A stretch of DNA of 64,000 bases from Sulfurospirillum sp001602955 (GCA_001602955.1 LVAC01000012.1:62001-126000); one strand, 5' to 3'. Counted from the first letter of the stretch, positions 41,658 through 51,145 are shown. Program-made: numbers and translations. Notes: generated by a model from the sequence alone, not told the origin.

Positions 41658-43721
41658 TTAAAGGTTGACGACTTCGACCTTGATCGACTTAAATGCCGCC
41701 GTGAGCGTGAAGACGTCGCATCGGTCGCCGAAGAGTCGGTTGATGTCGGCATCGGCGTGATGAAAAGTACAAAAAAGCGTTTTGGGTCGAACTTTGTCGG
41801 TTAATTGAACTTTTAAAGGCGCACTTTGTCCGAATTCGGTTTTTAAGACGACTCTTTCGCTTGTAAAATCCGCCGCATCGGCTTCATTGACCAAGAGCAC
41901 CGTCTCTTCGTAACGTTTGGCGAGCTTTTCACAGCGCAACGTTTGCGAAGCGTTGTTGTACAGAGCAAGCGTTCGTCCGGTCGTCAAATAATAACCGCTT
42001 AAACGCTTTTCATGCAACGCTTCGACCATGCCCCGAAGTTCGTACGCGTGGTAATGAAAACGTCCGTAACCGTCCTCGGTACGAAAATCGAGCTGGTGCA
42101 AAATGGGCGTGTCTTCGGTATGAACGGGCCATTGAAGTCCTCTCACGCGATGTCGCTCCAGTCTGTTGTAACTCGCACCCGAAAAACGGCGGTATGCCAC
42201 TTCGCGCACTTCGTCCCATATCTGTTTCGAATCGGCGTAGGCATACGTTCCTTTGATCTTTTTTTCTAACAGCTGGATCACTTCCCAATCATCGGGGAGA
42301 TCGGTTCGCACCAAGGGTTGCGAAAGGTGCAGGCGTCTCATGGCGTTGATGTAAACGCCCGTTTTTTCGTAAGCGGATTTGACGCCTACGACGATGTCGG
42401 CGCATTCGGCGATTTTCGTCATAAAGAGTTCTTGTACGAAGATCAATTCGGTCTTTTGAAGTGCTTTTTCGATTTTAGAGGTATTGGGATGAACATGCGT
42501 TAAATCTTCGCCCATATTGATCACGGCTTTGATGCGCCCGTCGATCATTTCGTCGATCAATTCGGGCGTCATCAATCCGATCTCGTCGGGTATTTGGTAA
42601 TCGGGAGCGTAATAGGGCAACATCCCCATATCACAAGCACCTTGAACGTTGTTTTGTCCGCGAAGCGGCATCAGTCCCGCTCCTTGCTTGCCGATATTTC
42701 CCGTCATCAACGCCAAATGCGTGATTGCCATAACCGCAAACGATCCGTCGACATGTTCGGTCACGCCCAAACCCCAAAAGATCATCGATTTTTTGAGTGC
42801 GTATTCGCGTGCGACTTTCGGGATCATCTTGCTCAAATACTCGTACCCTTCGAGCTTTTCGAAGTATTTCGGATTGGCGAACGGGTCGTTTAAAATACGC
42901 TCTTTAAAGTCGTTAAAACCCAGCGTCCGATCGGCGATAAAATGTTCGTTGTAAAGCTCTTCGGTGATAATCACGTACGCCATCATATTTAAAATCAGCA
43001 AATTGGCTTCGTGCGGAATAATGCCTTTGTACTTTGCCAAACGGTGCAAGGTAATCTCTCGGACGTCGAACACCGCAAGGTTGTCGTGCTTGGTCGCCAT
43101 ATCGACGATGCGGTTGGAGATGATCGGGTGCGCTTCGGTAGTGTTAGAGCCGATGACGACGATAAATTCGGCATGGTAAATGTCGTTATACGGATTGGTC
43201 GCCGCACCCTCGCCGATGGTCGTTCGCATACCTTTAAGGCTAGGAGAGTGGCAAATGCGCGCGCAGTTATCGACATGCGGCGAACCGAGCGTAAAGCGCG
43301 TAAATTTTTGTAAAAGATAGGAGCTTTCACATGAGGTTCGCGCTCCTCCGATCGCACAAATGCTTTTGTTACCGTAGCGTTTTTGCACTTCTTGGAGTTT
43401 CATCGCGCACGCCGTCGTCGCGCCTTCCAAGTCGGTTTCAAACCACGTTTGATCGAGCGATTGGAGCCTTGAGGCTATCGCTTGGGCGATTTTTGGGTTC
43501 TCTTTTAAAAACTTTTTTTTAATACGCGGCACTTTGAGCCGGTCGGGCGCGTTTAAAAATTCGTAGCCGTACTTGCCTTTGACGCAGAGTTTTCCCTCGG
43601 ATACCACGCCCTCGGCATGGGCGAAAATACTTTCAATCTGATTGTTTTTGACGTTTGCCGCGATGTCGCATCCCACACCGCAATACGTGCAAACACTGTC
43701 GATGACCTCACTGTTTTCCAT
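41658..43721 (-). CDS. fdhA: Formate dehydrogenase-like molybdopterin oxidoreductase, cysteine form
   Basis: The 687-residue protein has an N-terminal [4Fe-4S] site (C11, C14, C18, C46) followed by the lysine of VKGKYG, then the Mo/W-bis-MGD domains. The metal-ligand position is C157 in VDNCARICHSPSL, where many relatives have selenocysteine, followed by the conserved His. HPIISNRIVD and MPLRGQNNVQGACDMG are further marks. No Tat signal is present, so it is cytoplasmic. The ATG at 43721 starts just before the cluster; a longer frame upstream is not supported. No electron-transfer subunits or fdhD lie nearby, so its partner and substrate (formate is likely) are uncertain. Confidence 0.82.
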   Translation of the reverse strand: MENSEVIDSVCTYCGVGCDIAANVKNNQIESIFAHAEGVVSEGKLCVKGKYGYEFLNAPDRLKVPRIKKKFLKENPKIAQAIASRLQSLDQTWFETDLEGATTACAMKLQEVQKRYGNKSICAIGGARTSCESSYLLQKFTRFTLGSPHVDNCARICHSPSLKGMRTTIGEGAATNPYNDIYHAEFIVVIGSNTTEAHPIISNRIVDMATKHDNLAVFDVREITLHRLAKYKGIIPHEANLLILNMMAYVIITEELYNEHFIADRTLGFNDFKERILNDPFANPKYFEKLEGYEYLSKMIPKVAREYALKKSMIFWGLGVTEHVDGSFAVMAITHLALMTGNIGKQGAGLMPLRGQNNVQGACDMGMLPYYAPDYQIPDEIGLMTPELIDEMIDGRIKAVINMGEDLTHVHPNTSKIEKALQKTELIFVQELFMTKIAECADIVVGVKSAYEKTGVYINAMRRLHLSQPLVRTDLPDDWEVIQLLEKKIKGTYAYADSKQIWDEVREVAYRRFSGASYNRLERHRVRGLQWPVHTEDTPILHQLDFRTEDGYGRFHYHAYELRGMVEALHEKRLSGYYLTTGRTLALYNNASQTLRCEKLAKRYEETVLLVNEADAADFTSERVVLKTEFGQSAPLKVQLTDKVRPKTLFCTFHHADADINRLFGDRCDVFTLTAAFKSIKVEVVNL

Positions 43722-43850
43722 GTTGTTTTGCCTTCTTCTGCCTGTTATCGTGTGCGAATTATATAAAATCACGCCTAAATCAAAAGCCGCTACGGTGTTA
43801 TTAATTGGGTTTTGAATACAATACGAAAATGAACTTTTAAAGGAGCGTTT

Positions 43851-44423
43851 ATGATTATTTACATTCACGGATTCGGCTCTAGCGGAGAAGCGAACAAGGC
43901 AAAATTGTTGCGTGCGCATTTTCACGAAAAGGGCATTCGCTTTATTGCGCCATCCTTGCCGACGATTCCCGTTCTTGCGATTCACACGCTTGACGAATTG
44001 ATCGAGTCGTATCTCGCGAACGAAACGGTTTATTTGATGGGTTCTTCTTTGGGCGGGTATTACGCGCTTTATTTGAGCGATAAGTATCATCTCAAAGCCG
44101 TTTTGATTAATCCCGCGATCAATGCACCCGAAACTTTAGATCGCGCCATCGGACACGGAGTCAATTATTACGATAACTCGGCGTATGAGTGGAACGCTTC
44201 GCATGTTGAAATGCTAGAGAGTTACGAGATCGAAGAGCCCGATCTCAAAAATCTCTTTGTCTTGCTTCAAAAAGGCGATGAGGTGCTCGACTACGAAGAG
44301 GCGTTTGATGTTTTAGAAGGGGCAAAGATGATCGTCGAAGAGGGCGGCACTCACAGTTTTGAGGGACTTGAGCGCCACTTTGAGGCTATTCAACGTTTTT
44401 TCGGCGTCGCTTTAAAATTGTAA
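43851..44423 (+). CDS. YqiA/YcfP-like alpha/beta-hydrolase
   Basis: The 190-residue protein has the esterase pattern of the UPF0227/YqiA group: IIYIHGFGSSG (oxyanion loop) at the N-terminus, nucleophile Ser in LMGSSLGGYYA (near residue 66), Asp in LLQKGDEVLDY and His in EGGTHSFEG. It likely hydrolyses esters of unknown nature. AAAGGAG precedes the ATG. Its 3' end overlaps the convergent DMT gene by 38 bases. Confidence 0.87.
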   Translation: MIIYIHGFGSSGEANKAKLLRAHFHEKGIRFIAPSLPTIPVLAIHTLDELIESYLANETVYLMGSSLGGYYALYLSDKYHLKAVLINPAINAPETLDRAIGHGVNYYDNSAYEWNASHVEMLESYEIEEPDLKNLFVLLQKGDEVLDYEEAFDVLEGAKMIVEEGGTHSFEGLERHFEAIQRFFGVALKL

Positions 44424-45285
44424 TATTGTTGAGCAATTTAACCGCATAAAGCGTCAAAACGGTTCCTAAAATGATAAAGACGTCCAGCTTCTCGTCCAAA
44501 AAGAGCGCACTTAAAATAATGGCGGAGAAGGGCACGAAAAAGACGAACGAACTCACTTCCGCGGCACCGAGTTTTTCAATGCCTAAAAAATAAATGGTAT
44601 TGGCAAACGTGGACGCGGCGAGTGAAATCAACGCGATATTGATCCAAAAAACACGATCGAACGACGCAAAAGGCAACGCGCCGATATCGGCAAAAAAAAC
44701 CCAATCGAGCACAACCGTAACGACGTACATGTAAAACGTAAACACGATCGGCGAAATCTTGGTCGACTTGGAGCTGATAATCGTGAGCACCGCCCACAAA
44801 ATCGCCGCCAGCAAAAAGTAAAGGTTGTGGATCACCCAGATATGCGCCGGATCAAACGTCCAGATGTGCAACATCGTTAAAACGCCAAGCGCGCCTATCA
44901 TCAATGCAAACGCATCTTTGCGCGTGACTTTTTTCGTTCCCAAAATCGCTAAAAAGACAAACGTCAAAATCGGAATCAGCGTCGTAACCATCGCACCGCC
45001 CAAAGACGCCGTACCGAATTTCGTACCGAGATAGTAGTATTTGTTGTACAAAATGAGCGTCACCGAGACCAAAACAACCAAACCGAAGCTTTTAAGGTCG
45101 ATTTTAAACGAGTGTTTTAACCAAAGAATGATCGGAACCATCGAAACGGCGGTAATGCCGAAACGCAACCAAATTATCTCGTAAGCCCCGACGTAATGTC
45201 CTATGATTTTGACGTTGACCCACGAACCGCCCCACGCGACCATTGCAAGAAAGAGTAAAAAGAAAAAAAGATTTTTATGTGCCAT
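44386..45285 (-). CDS. EamA/DMT-family transporter
   Basis: The 299-residue protein has ten hydrophobic helices in two five-helix EamA repeats (AMVAWGGSWVNVKI in the first, AAILWAVLTIISSK in the second). Such proteins export amino acids, nucleobases or other metabolites. It ends with a basic tail (LKRRRKN). An AraC-type regulator gene lies directly upstream on the same strand and may control it. Confidence 0.85.
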   Translation of the reverse strand: MAHKNLFFFLLFLAMVAWGGSWVNVKIIGHYVGAYEIIWLRFGITAVSMVPIILWLKHSFKIDLKSFGLVVLVSVTLILYNKYYYLGTKFGTASLGGAMVTTLIPILTFVFLAILGTKKVTRKDAFALMIGALGVLTMLHIWTFDPAHIWVIHNLYFLLAAILWAVLTIISSKSTKISPIVFTFYMYVVTVVLDWVFFADIGALPFASFDRVFWINIALISLAASTFANTIYFLGIEKLGAAEVSSFVFFVPFSAIILSALFLDEKLDVFIILGTVLTLYAVKLLNNITILKRRRKNVE

Positions 45286-45328
45286 AGCAAGCTCCTTGCG
45301 TGAAGTGTACCGTTTTTACATGGAGAAG

Positions 45329-46120
45329 TTATAGAATAAAATTGCTTTTTTGCAACGTCTTGGGCGAATAGCCGTAGATCTTGCGAAACGCTCGGATAAA
45401 ATGCGACTGGTCGCTAAAGCCCGCCTCCAACGCGACATGCGAAAGTGCCTCGCCTTGCATCACCAACGTTTTGGCTTTGCAAACGCGCTTGGCGATGATG
45501 TACTGATGCGGGGTCAGTCCCGTATGGTTTTTAAACAGCCTGAGAAAATGGTATTTGCTCACATGTGCGGTTTTGGCGAGTGCGTTTAACGTGATGTCCG
45601 TTTCGATGTTATCGTGGATGTACTCGATGACCGTCGACATCGCTTTAGGCTCGTGACATGTCGGTGGGTAGGGTGCCGCTTTTCGTGCATAATGCGCGAT
45701 CAAATAGCCAAGCGCATCGATGAGTCGAGACTCCACGACCATCGCGGCTTCATCGGTGTAAACGGCTTGAAAAAAGGCGATAAGATGTCTAAAAAGTGCC
45801 TCATCTTCGATGATGTGTCGCTCGAAAATCGGCATCTTTTTCTCACCGTACATCTGCTCGTACAGCGTGCTTAAAAGCTCGGCGTCGGGATAGAAATTGG
45901 TGTATTGCCACGCATACGACTCTCCGCCGTGAATTTCGCCCGGATTGATAATGCGCGCGGTGTGTTCGTACACCGGAATAATTCGGTGCTCGTAATGCGA
46001 CGTAAATAACCCTCGATGCGTTAGCCCGATCGTGTAGGTGTCGTGAAAATGGAACGCGAAGTTATCGGTCGAATCAGCGATATTTTCAAACGCCGTATCG
46101 CTAAGAAGTGGAAGTTTCAT
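45329..46120 (-). CDS. AraC-family transcriptional regulator
   Basis: The 263-residue protein has an N-terminal cupin-like effector domain (FHFHDTYTIGLTHRGLF, PGEIHGGE) and a C-terminal pair of helix-turn-helix units (NALAKTAHVSKYHFLRLFK and HVALEAGFSDQSHFIRAFRK). The layout matches regulators of amino-acid exporters. The ATG at 46120 leads into the effector domain; a longer frame to 46216 has no site and crosses an inverted repeat. It probably binds that repeat or the promoter of the DMT gene 44 bases downstream. Confidence 0.85.
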   Translation of the reverse strand: MKLPLLSDTAFENIADSTDNFAFHFHDTYTIGLTHRGLFTSHYEHRIIPVYEHTARIINPGEIHGGESYAWQYTNFYPDAELLSTLYEQMYGEKKMPIFERHIIEDEALFRHLIAFFQAVYTDEAAMVVESRLIDALGYLIAHYARKAAPYPPTCHEPKAMSTVIEYIHDNIETDITLNALAKTAHVSKYHFLRLFKNHTGLTPHQYIIAKRVCKAKTLVMQGEALSHVALEAGFSDQSHFIRAFRKIYGYSPKTLQKSNFIL

Positions 46121-46133
46121 AGCACAAGTATAA

Positions 46134-46169
46134 CGCAATTTTGCACTTTCACGATAGTACAAAATTGCG
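46134..46169. promoter_or_regulatory. Inverted repeat before the AraC-type gene
   Basis: CGCAATTTTG and CAAAATTGCG are perfect ten-base arms 16 bases apart, directly upstream of the regulator start. It may be an operator or a hairpin after the lipoprotein gene. Confidence 0.5.
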
Positions 46170-46175
46170 CATCGT

Positions 46176-46574
46176 TTAGTAATGCGTAAATTTAACGGCT
46201 TGGGCTTTGCCCTCAATGCCGTTCAGTCGATTCCACGAGGCGCCGAGCTTTTCGTAGCGTACGAAAATGAGCGCGTCCGCACCTTTTTTGAGAGCTTCTT
46301 CTTTGAGCTTGGCTTCAACGTCGGCTTGTTTGGGCTCGTCTCCCCACGGGTTGAGTTTGGTGACGCTAGCACTCACTTCGCCCATGTTTTTATACGGGCG
46401 ATCGGCAATATCGAGCTCGTACATCAAAACCGTCGGTTGTAATTTGAAACGAACATCTGCCGCTTTTGCCTCTTGTTTAGCGGGTTCGGGTGCTTTTTGA
46501 CTCCAAAAATTCCAATTCATACTGCACCCTGAAAAAAGAGCGACACCCATCACGATAGCCATCCATTGTTTCAT
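46176..46574 (-). CDS. Small lipoprotein of unknown function (132 aa)
   Basis: A lipoprotein signal (MKQWMAIVMGVALFSGC) places the protein in a membrane facing the periplasm. The mature part has VSASVTKLNPWGDEPKQADVE and EALKKGADALIFVRYEKLG, like small lipoproteins that clear or sense envelope stress, with a DUF4156/YbjQ-like flavour. I cannot name the family with certainty. It is divergent from the AmmeMemoRadiSam operon. Confidence 0.7.
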   Translation of the reverse strand: MKQWMAIVMGVALFSGCSMNWNFWSQKAPEPAKQEAKAADVRFKLQPTVLMYELDIADRPYKNMGEVSASVTKLNPWGDEPKQADVEAKLKEEALKKGADALIFVRYEKLGASWNRLNGIEGKAQAVKFTHY

Positions 46575-46669
46575 TCACTGCTCCTCAAATTTCATACGAT
46601 AGTCTAGCAAAACAGTGTTAATGTTTGACATGTCAACACGTTTTGGTATCTGCATCAGCCATTTTATCC

Positions 46670-46675
46670 TATAAT
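46670..46675 (+). promoter_or_regulatory. -10 element for the AmmeMemoRadiSam operon
   Basis: TATAAT lies 43 bases before the amrA ATG at 46719. A 12-base palindrome TTGACATGTCAA lies upstream at about 46625. Confidence 0.55.
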
Positions 46676-46718
46676 TGTACCGATAAGACTTCTTTCATCA
46701 TTTTTGAAAAGAGAGACC

Positions 46719-47261
46719 ATGCAAAACGTGATTCTGGCTATTGCCAAACAGGCTATCCAAGACGGCTTAGAGCACACTTCGACGATCGATACCAGCGCAC
46801 TGCTCAAACAAAACCCCGAATTTGCCGAAGCGAAAGCGACGTTTGTGACCCTCACGCTGTACGGACAACTTCGCGGTTGTATCGGCTCGCTCGTTGCGCA
46901 TCGACCTTTTTTAGACGATCTAATCCATAACGCCAAAGCCGCGGCATTTGATGACCCGCGTTTTTACCCGCTGAGCCCTGAAGAGTTTTTACATGTCAAG
47001 ATCGAAGTCTCCCTTTTGAGTGCGCCCGAAGCGGTTGCGTACCGTGACGTTGAAGAGTTGAAGTCGAAAATTTGCGTGGGTGAGGACGGCATCATCTTGC
47101 AAAAAGCAGGGCGAAAAGCGACCTTTTTGCCCCAAGTGTGGGAACAACTGCCCGACTTTGAACTTTTCTTTTCACACCTTTGCCAAAAAGCGGGACTGGA
47201 AGCAGGGTGTTTAGAAAAGCATCCCGATATTTGGCGTTACAAGGTTGAAAAGGTAAAATAA
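46719..47261 (+). CDS. amrA: AmmeMemoRadiSam system protein A (AMMECR1 family)
   Basis: The 180-residue protein belongs to the AMMECR1 family, marked by LYGQLRGCIGSL (the LRGCIG signature, near residue 50), ARAAFDDPRFYPLSPEE-like text around DDPRFYPLSPEEF, and GIILQKAGRKATFLPQVWEQ. Function is unknown, but it is found across all domains and, in bacteria, with Memo and radical-SAM partners. The ATG at 46719 follows GAGAG; an upstream TTG at 46704 is less likely. Its stop overlaps the amrS start by one base. Confidence 0.88.
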   Translation: MQNVILAIAKQAIQDGLEHTSTIDTSALLKQNPEFAEAKATFVTLTLYGQLRGCIGSLVAHRPFLDDLIHNAKAAAFDDPRFYPLSPEEFLHVKIEVSLLSAPEAVAYRDVEELKSKICVGEDGIILQKAGRKATFLPQVWEQLPDFELFFSHLCQKAGLEAGCLEKHPDIWRYKVEKVK

Positions 47262-48250
47262 TGACCTACTTTAAAGCGGAAGGTTCTCGTCTGGTGTGCT
47301 TGCTCTGCGCGCATTATTGCCGTCTCAAAGAGGGACAAAGCGGCATCTGCGGCGTGAATAAAAACGTACAAGGCGTCATCCAAAATCTCGTCTACGCTCA
47401 TCCCGCGGCGTTACATGTAGACCCCGTGGAAAAAAAACCGCTCTACCACTTTTTACCGGGCACGAGGGCACTCTCTTTGGGAACGATCGGTTGTAATTTT
47501 AAATGTCCGTTTTGCCAAAACTGGAGTATTTCCCAAGAAAAAACCTTACATGTTAAAGAAGCAATCACTCCCGAACACATCGTAGAAACGGCACTCAAAT
47601 ACGAATGTGCTTCCATCGCGTACACCTACAACGAACCGAGCATTTTTTATCCGTATGCCCACGACATCGCCCTTTTAGCGCATCAAAAAGGCATCAAAAA
47701 CATTTTTGTAACCAACGGATTTGAATCCTCTGAAGTCATCGACGATATGAAAGGCGTCATCGACGCGGTCAACGTCGATCTCAAATCGTTCAACCGCGAT
47801 TACTACCGAAAAGTCCTCGGCGGCTCGTTGGACGTCGTTTTGGAAAACCTCAAACAGTTCAAACGAAACGGTCTTTGGGTCGAAATCACGACGCTGATCA
47901 TTCCGACATGTAACGATTCGGACGCAGAGCTTTTTGCCGTCGCTTCGTTTATCGCTAAAGAGTTAGGCGAAGAGACCCCATGGCACATCAGCGCGTTTCA
48001 TCCCGATTATCACGAGCTCTCATTGCCTGTGACACCGATGCAAACCTTAGAGCGTGCGCAAACCCTTGGCAAAAATGCAGGGCTTAAACACGTCTACGTC
48101 GGCAACGTCGAACGCGAAAATCCGACACGATGCGCTACATGTCAAAACGTTGTAATCGAGCGTCACCGCTTTGAAGTCACGGCAAACTCTTTGATCGAGG
48201 GATGCTGTCCAAAATGCCACACCAAACTCGCAGGAGTTTTTGATGACTAA
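47261..48250 (+). CDS. amrS: AmmeMemoRadiSam system radical SAM enzyme
   Basis: The 329-residue enzyme has the radical-SAM cluster motif CNFKCPFCQNW (near residue 77), related to pyruvate-formate-lyase activases. An N-terminal CLLCAHYC motif and a C-terminal CATC...CCPKC set of cysteines suggest an extra metal site or zinc. Substrate unknown. It lies between amrA and amrB with overlapping starts, so the three should act together. Confidence 0.9.
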   Translation: MTYFKAEGSRLVCLLCAHYCRLKEGQSGICGVNKNVQGVIQNLVYAHPAALHVDPVEKKPLYHFLPGTRALSLGTIGCNFKCPFCQNWSISQEKTLHVKEAITPEHIVETALKYECASIAYTYNEPSIFYPYAHDIALLAHQKGIKNIFVTNGFESSEVIDDMKGVIDAVNVDLKSFNRDYYRKVLGGSLDVVLENLKQFKRNGLWVEITTLIIPTCNDSDAELFAVASFIAKELGEETPWHISAFHPDYHELSLPVTPMQTLERAQTLGKNAGLKHVYVGNVERENPTRCATCQNVVIERHRFEVTANSLIEGCCPKCHTKLAGVFDD

Positions 48251-49034
48251 ACGAAAATCGGCCGTCGCCGGCATGTTTTACCCCGAAAGTTGCGCTGAAA
48301 TCCAACGCTATATCGAGCACTTTAATCAAGCAGCCTCCAAACCGACTTTCGACGTTTCGCCAAAAGCACTTATCGTACCGCATGCGGGCTACATTTACAG
48401 TGGCTACACCGCCAATCTTGCCTACCGCTATGCCGCTTTAAAATGCCCCGACATCAAACGTGTCGTGGTCATCGGTCCTAGTCATCGCGTCTACATTGCC
48501 GGTGCTTCCGTCGCGTTGTACGAGGCGTATCACACGCCCTGCGGCGAGCTGGAAATCGACCTTACGTACGCTCATACGCTCCAAAAAGAGTTTGCTTTTT
48601 TAGATTTTCACCCCAATGCACACGAAGAGCACTCCACCGAAGTGCAGATGCCCTTCATCCGTCACTACTTCAAACACGCCAAAGTCGTCGAAATCGTCTA
48701 CGGCGACCTTGCGCATACGGAGCTTTCACGCCTCATCGACACCGTGCTTTGCGAAGAGCAAACCTTGCTTGTCATTAGCACCGATTTAAGCCATTTTTAC
48801 ACGCAAGAACGCGCCAACGCGCTCGATCAAACGTGCATCGACGCTATTTCACGGCTTAGCCTCCAAAAACTCTCGCACGGCTGTGAAGCCTGTGGACTCA
48901 CTGGCGTGAAAGCACTGGTGCAAAGTGCGCCAAACTTTGGACTTAAACCCTACTTTTTAGACTATCGCACCAGTTTTGATCGCACCCAAGACGCCTCGCG
49001 CGTGGTAGGCTATGCCTCGTTCGTAGTGGGGTAA
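48243..49034 (+). CDS. amrB: AmmeMemoRadiSam system protein B (Memo family)
   Basis: The 263-residue protein matches the Memo family (related to extradiol dioxygenases): AVAGMFYPESC, IVPHAGYIYSGYTA, VVIGPSHRVYI and EHSTEVQMPF, with His residues (PHAGY, SHRVY, EEHS) that bind a metal in relatives. The ATG at 48243 overlaps the amrS end by eight bases. The gene ends directly against the convergent AraC-type gene. Confidence 0.9.
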   Translation: MTKRKSAVAGMFYPESCAEIQRYIEHFNQAASKPTFDVSPKALIVPHAGYIYSGYTANLAYRYAALKCPDIKRVVVIGPSHRVYIAGASVALYEAYHTPCGELEIDLTYAHTLQKEFAFLDFHPNAHEEHSTEVQMPFIRHYFKHAKVVEIVYGDLAHTELSRLIDTVLCEEQTLLVISTDLSHFYTQERANALDQTCIDAISRLSLQKLSHGCEACGLTGVKALVQSAPNFGLKPYFLDYRTSFDRTQDASRVVGYASFVVG

Positions 49035-49880
49035 TTACACTATCGGCACGTAAATCTCGGTACGCAAGTTCTCAGGTTTCGTGCGTCTTGGATCGCGGTT
49101 GAGGTACTTCTCAAACAAAGGCGCATCACGAAGCCCAATACCTTCACTCACTACCCAATCCATAATCTGAGTGTAGGTCGCTTTTAGGTTTTCATAAGCA
49201 CCTTTATGCAAAAACACCGCGCATTTTCCGCCCTCAAGCACTTTTTTAAAGACTTCACCTTTGACCTCGATGCTCTCATCCTCGCACGTGATGCACGCAT
49301 CGTAACGCAATAAATTTTGCTCGACAAGACTAGGATTATCGTGCCCGATGCCAAAGTGCATCGTCGTTTTGCCCATAATATTTTTGCGAAACTTCATCTT
49401 TTGCTCATACGCAAACGCCATCAAAACACTCCATGCCTCGCATGAAGAGGTTTCATATGCACCCGTTTTTCGCACAGAAAAAACACTCAAAGGCTTAAAC
49501 TCGACCATGGTAGGTTTTAGCATCACCACTCCTTTTTTCGCTTTAAGCATCGTCGCATACGCACGCGGGCTCACGCCAAAACGGTTTTTGAACGCTTTAG
49601 AAAAAGAGGCGTTGGTTTCAAACCCACATGAAAGCGCCACATCGGTGATCTTAGGCTCAGTTTTGAGCTTCCACGCCGAATACACCAGCCTCACCCGAGC
49701 GATAAAATCGCCGATATTTTCTCCCGTTACGGCTTTAAAAATGCGGTGAAAATGGTACTTTGAAAACCCGGCAACGCGCGCGAGTTCTTCCAAATTCAGC
49801 TCTTTTTCGGGGTTGTTCTCGATGTAAAAAACGACTTTATACACCAAGCGAACATAGTCTTCGCGGGTACTCTCTTTCAT
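49035..49880 (-). CDS. AraC-family regulator with GyrI-like effector domain
   Basis: The 281-residue protein has a N-terminal AraC-type DNA-binding domain (LEELARVAGFSKYHFHRIFK, DVALSCGFETNASFSKAFK) and a C-terminal GyrI/SbmC-like domain (VRKTGAYETSSCEAW... HFGIGHDNP) of the kind that binds small aromatic or cationic drugs, as in Rob/SbmC relatives. It likely controls an efflux or detoxification function. It starts at the 49880 ATG and its stop abuts that of amrB. Confidence 0.88.
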   Translation of the reverse strand: MKESTREDYVRLVYKVVFYIENNPEKELNLEELARVAGFSKYHFHRIFKAVTGENIGDFIARVRLVYSAWKLKTEPKITDVALSCGFETNASFSKAFKNRFGVSPRAYATMLKAKKGVVMLKPTMVEFKPLSVFSVRKTGAYETSSCEAWSVLMAFAYEQKMKFRKNIMGKTTMHFGIGHDNPSLVEQNLLRYDACITCEDESIEVKGEVFKKVLEGGKCAVFLHKGAYENLKATYTQIMDWVVSEGIGLRDAPLFEKYLNRDPRRTKPENLRTEIYVPIV

Positions 49881-49954
49881 CGAACCTCTTTTGCTTTGCG
49901 TTTGGAGTATTGTAGAAAAATCGGAGAGATAAAACTACTCCGATATTGCTAAGT

Positions 49955-51145
49955 TTATTTTAAACTCTTAAAATATCCTAATTCATTTTGAATCTCGTCA
50001 ATTCTTTGATTATCTTCTTTAGTTAATTCGGGTATGTGCATATACAATAAATCAGAAGAATAACCAATTTGTGATGTTCCAGGTCTATCTGTAGCAATCC
50101 CAATAACAGTGGTCACATTAGCAACTTTTCCACGGATAACAAGACACCTTAATCCAAGCTCTCTAGATCGGTGTTCTCTATCAACACTACTGCCAATTAA
50201 AAAGACAAAAGCTATATTATTGTATCCAAGCACTACTCGTGAAGAAATTTTAAGCTTTTCATTTTGCAAAAATTCTATAAAAGCTTCTGCAAGATTTGCG
50301 CGATAGTTTCTAGGTTGCAAAGCCATAGTTACTAAAACGAGTTCATTATTGGTAACTTCTTTACTGTGCATATCAAACATACCATCTGTTAATAAATCGT
50401 CAGAATAATAATTGACTAAACGATCCCAAATATAAGAATTTTTAAAATCTTCTTGCATGTCATTATATGTTTCAGACCGTATAAACCCTTGAAAAAGATC
50501 ATTGGATAATATCAATAAATTTGGTTTTTTCTCTGATCCTTTTTCAATATTAAAACTATAACCATTTTGCAAATACAGTGCAACTAAATCTTCATACCCG
50601 CCACCATCGAATAATAATGCTGTTCCATTTGTAGTCAATTCTTCTACGGCATTTAAAAAATTAATAAAATCAGTAATCGTGTCAAGAGCTTCAAATAAGG
50701 CTACCGTACTCTGCTCATCGCATATATGAATAAATCCTTGTTCAAAATCTCCCCATGCAATAGGAACTTTACCTTTTGAACCAAAAGAAACAGAAATTCT
50801 ATGATATTTTCTGTCACTATGAGGCGGTAAACAAATTAACCTACCATCATTTCGTTCTACTTTCTCAACTTGTTTTAATATTCTTTCTGCCCCATATATT
50901 TGAGCTACTGACTTATCTATGGCACTTTTTTTCCATCTTTCGATGCCTACTTCATTACCAGTATCTTTATATTCTATTTCTTTTACAGAAATAATGACGA
51001 TATGATTACCACAAACAACTAAACAATCACAAAGTTCTTTATCTTTCTTTTTACCTTTAGGATTTGGATGAGTCCAAAGTTTCAGAAACGATTTCTCTGA
51101 TAAATTGGTAACAAACTTTTCTGATGGAGTGAGACCTTCATTCAT
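49955..51145 (-). CDS. Hypothetical protein with possible PD-(D/E)XK nuclease core (396 aa)
   Basis: The first 70 residues look like a restriction-endonuclease-type fold: a helix TPSEKFVTNLSEKSFLKLW, then D40 in KELCDCLVV and S53-V54-K55-E56 in HIVIISVKEIEY, matching the D...(S/E)xK pattern of NERD/Mrr-like nucleases. The remaining 320 residues are unfamiliar, with LLFDGGGYEDLVALYL and a long C-terminal part. It is distinctly AT-rich compared with the neighbours and is followed by an AT-rich multi-TM gene. Nuclease activity and a defence role are inferences; the catalytic residues would need structural support. Confidence 0.6.
   Translation of the reverse strand: MNEGLTPSEKFVTNLSEKSFLKLWTHPNPKGKKKDKELCDCLVVCGNHIVIISVKEIEYKDTGNEVGIERWKKSAIDKSVAQIYGAERILKQVEKVERNDGRLICLPPHSDRKYHRISVSFGSKGKVPIAWGDFEQGFIHICDEQSTVALFEALDTITDFINFLNAVEELTTNGTALLFDGGGYEDLVALYLQNGYSFNIEKGSEKKPNLLILSNDLFQGFIRSETYNDMQEDFKNSYIWDRLVNYYSDDLLTDGMFDMHSKEVTNNELVLVTMALQPRNYRANLAEAFIEFLQNEKLKISSRVVLGYNNIAFVFLIGSSVDREHRSRELGLRCLVIRGKVANVTTVIGIATDRPGTSQIGYSSDLLYMHIPELTKEDNQRIDEIQNELGYFKSLK

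Noticed and set aside
41658..43721. Selenocysteine (in-frame UGA) in the formate dehydrogenase-like gene
   Set aside because: The residue in the catalytic position is a plain cysteine codon and the frame has no internal stop.
41658..44090. Longer start for the formate dehydrogenase-like gene (810 residues)
   Set aside because: The added N-terminus has no family similarity and overlaps the divergent esterase gene; the conserved iron-sulfur motif begins right after the ATG at 43721.
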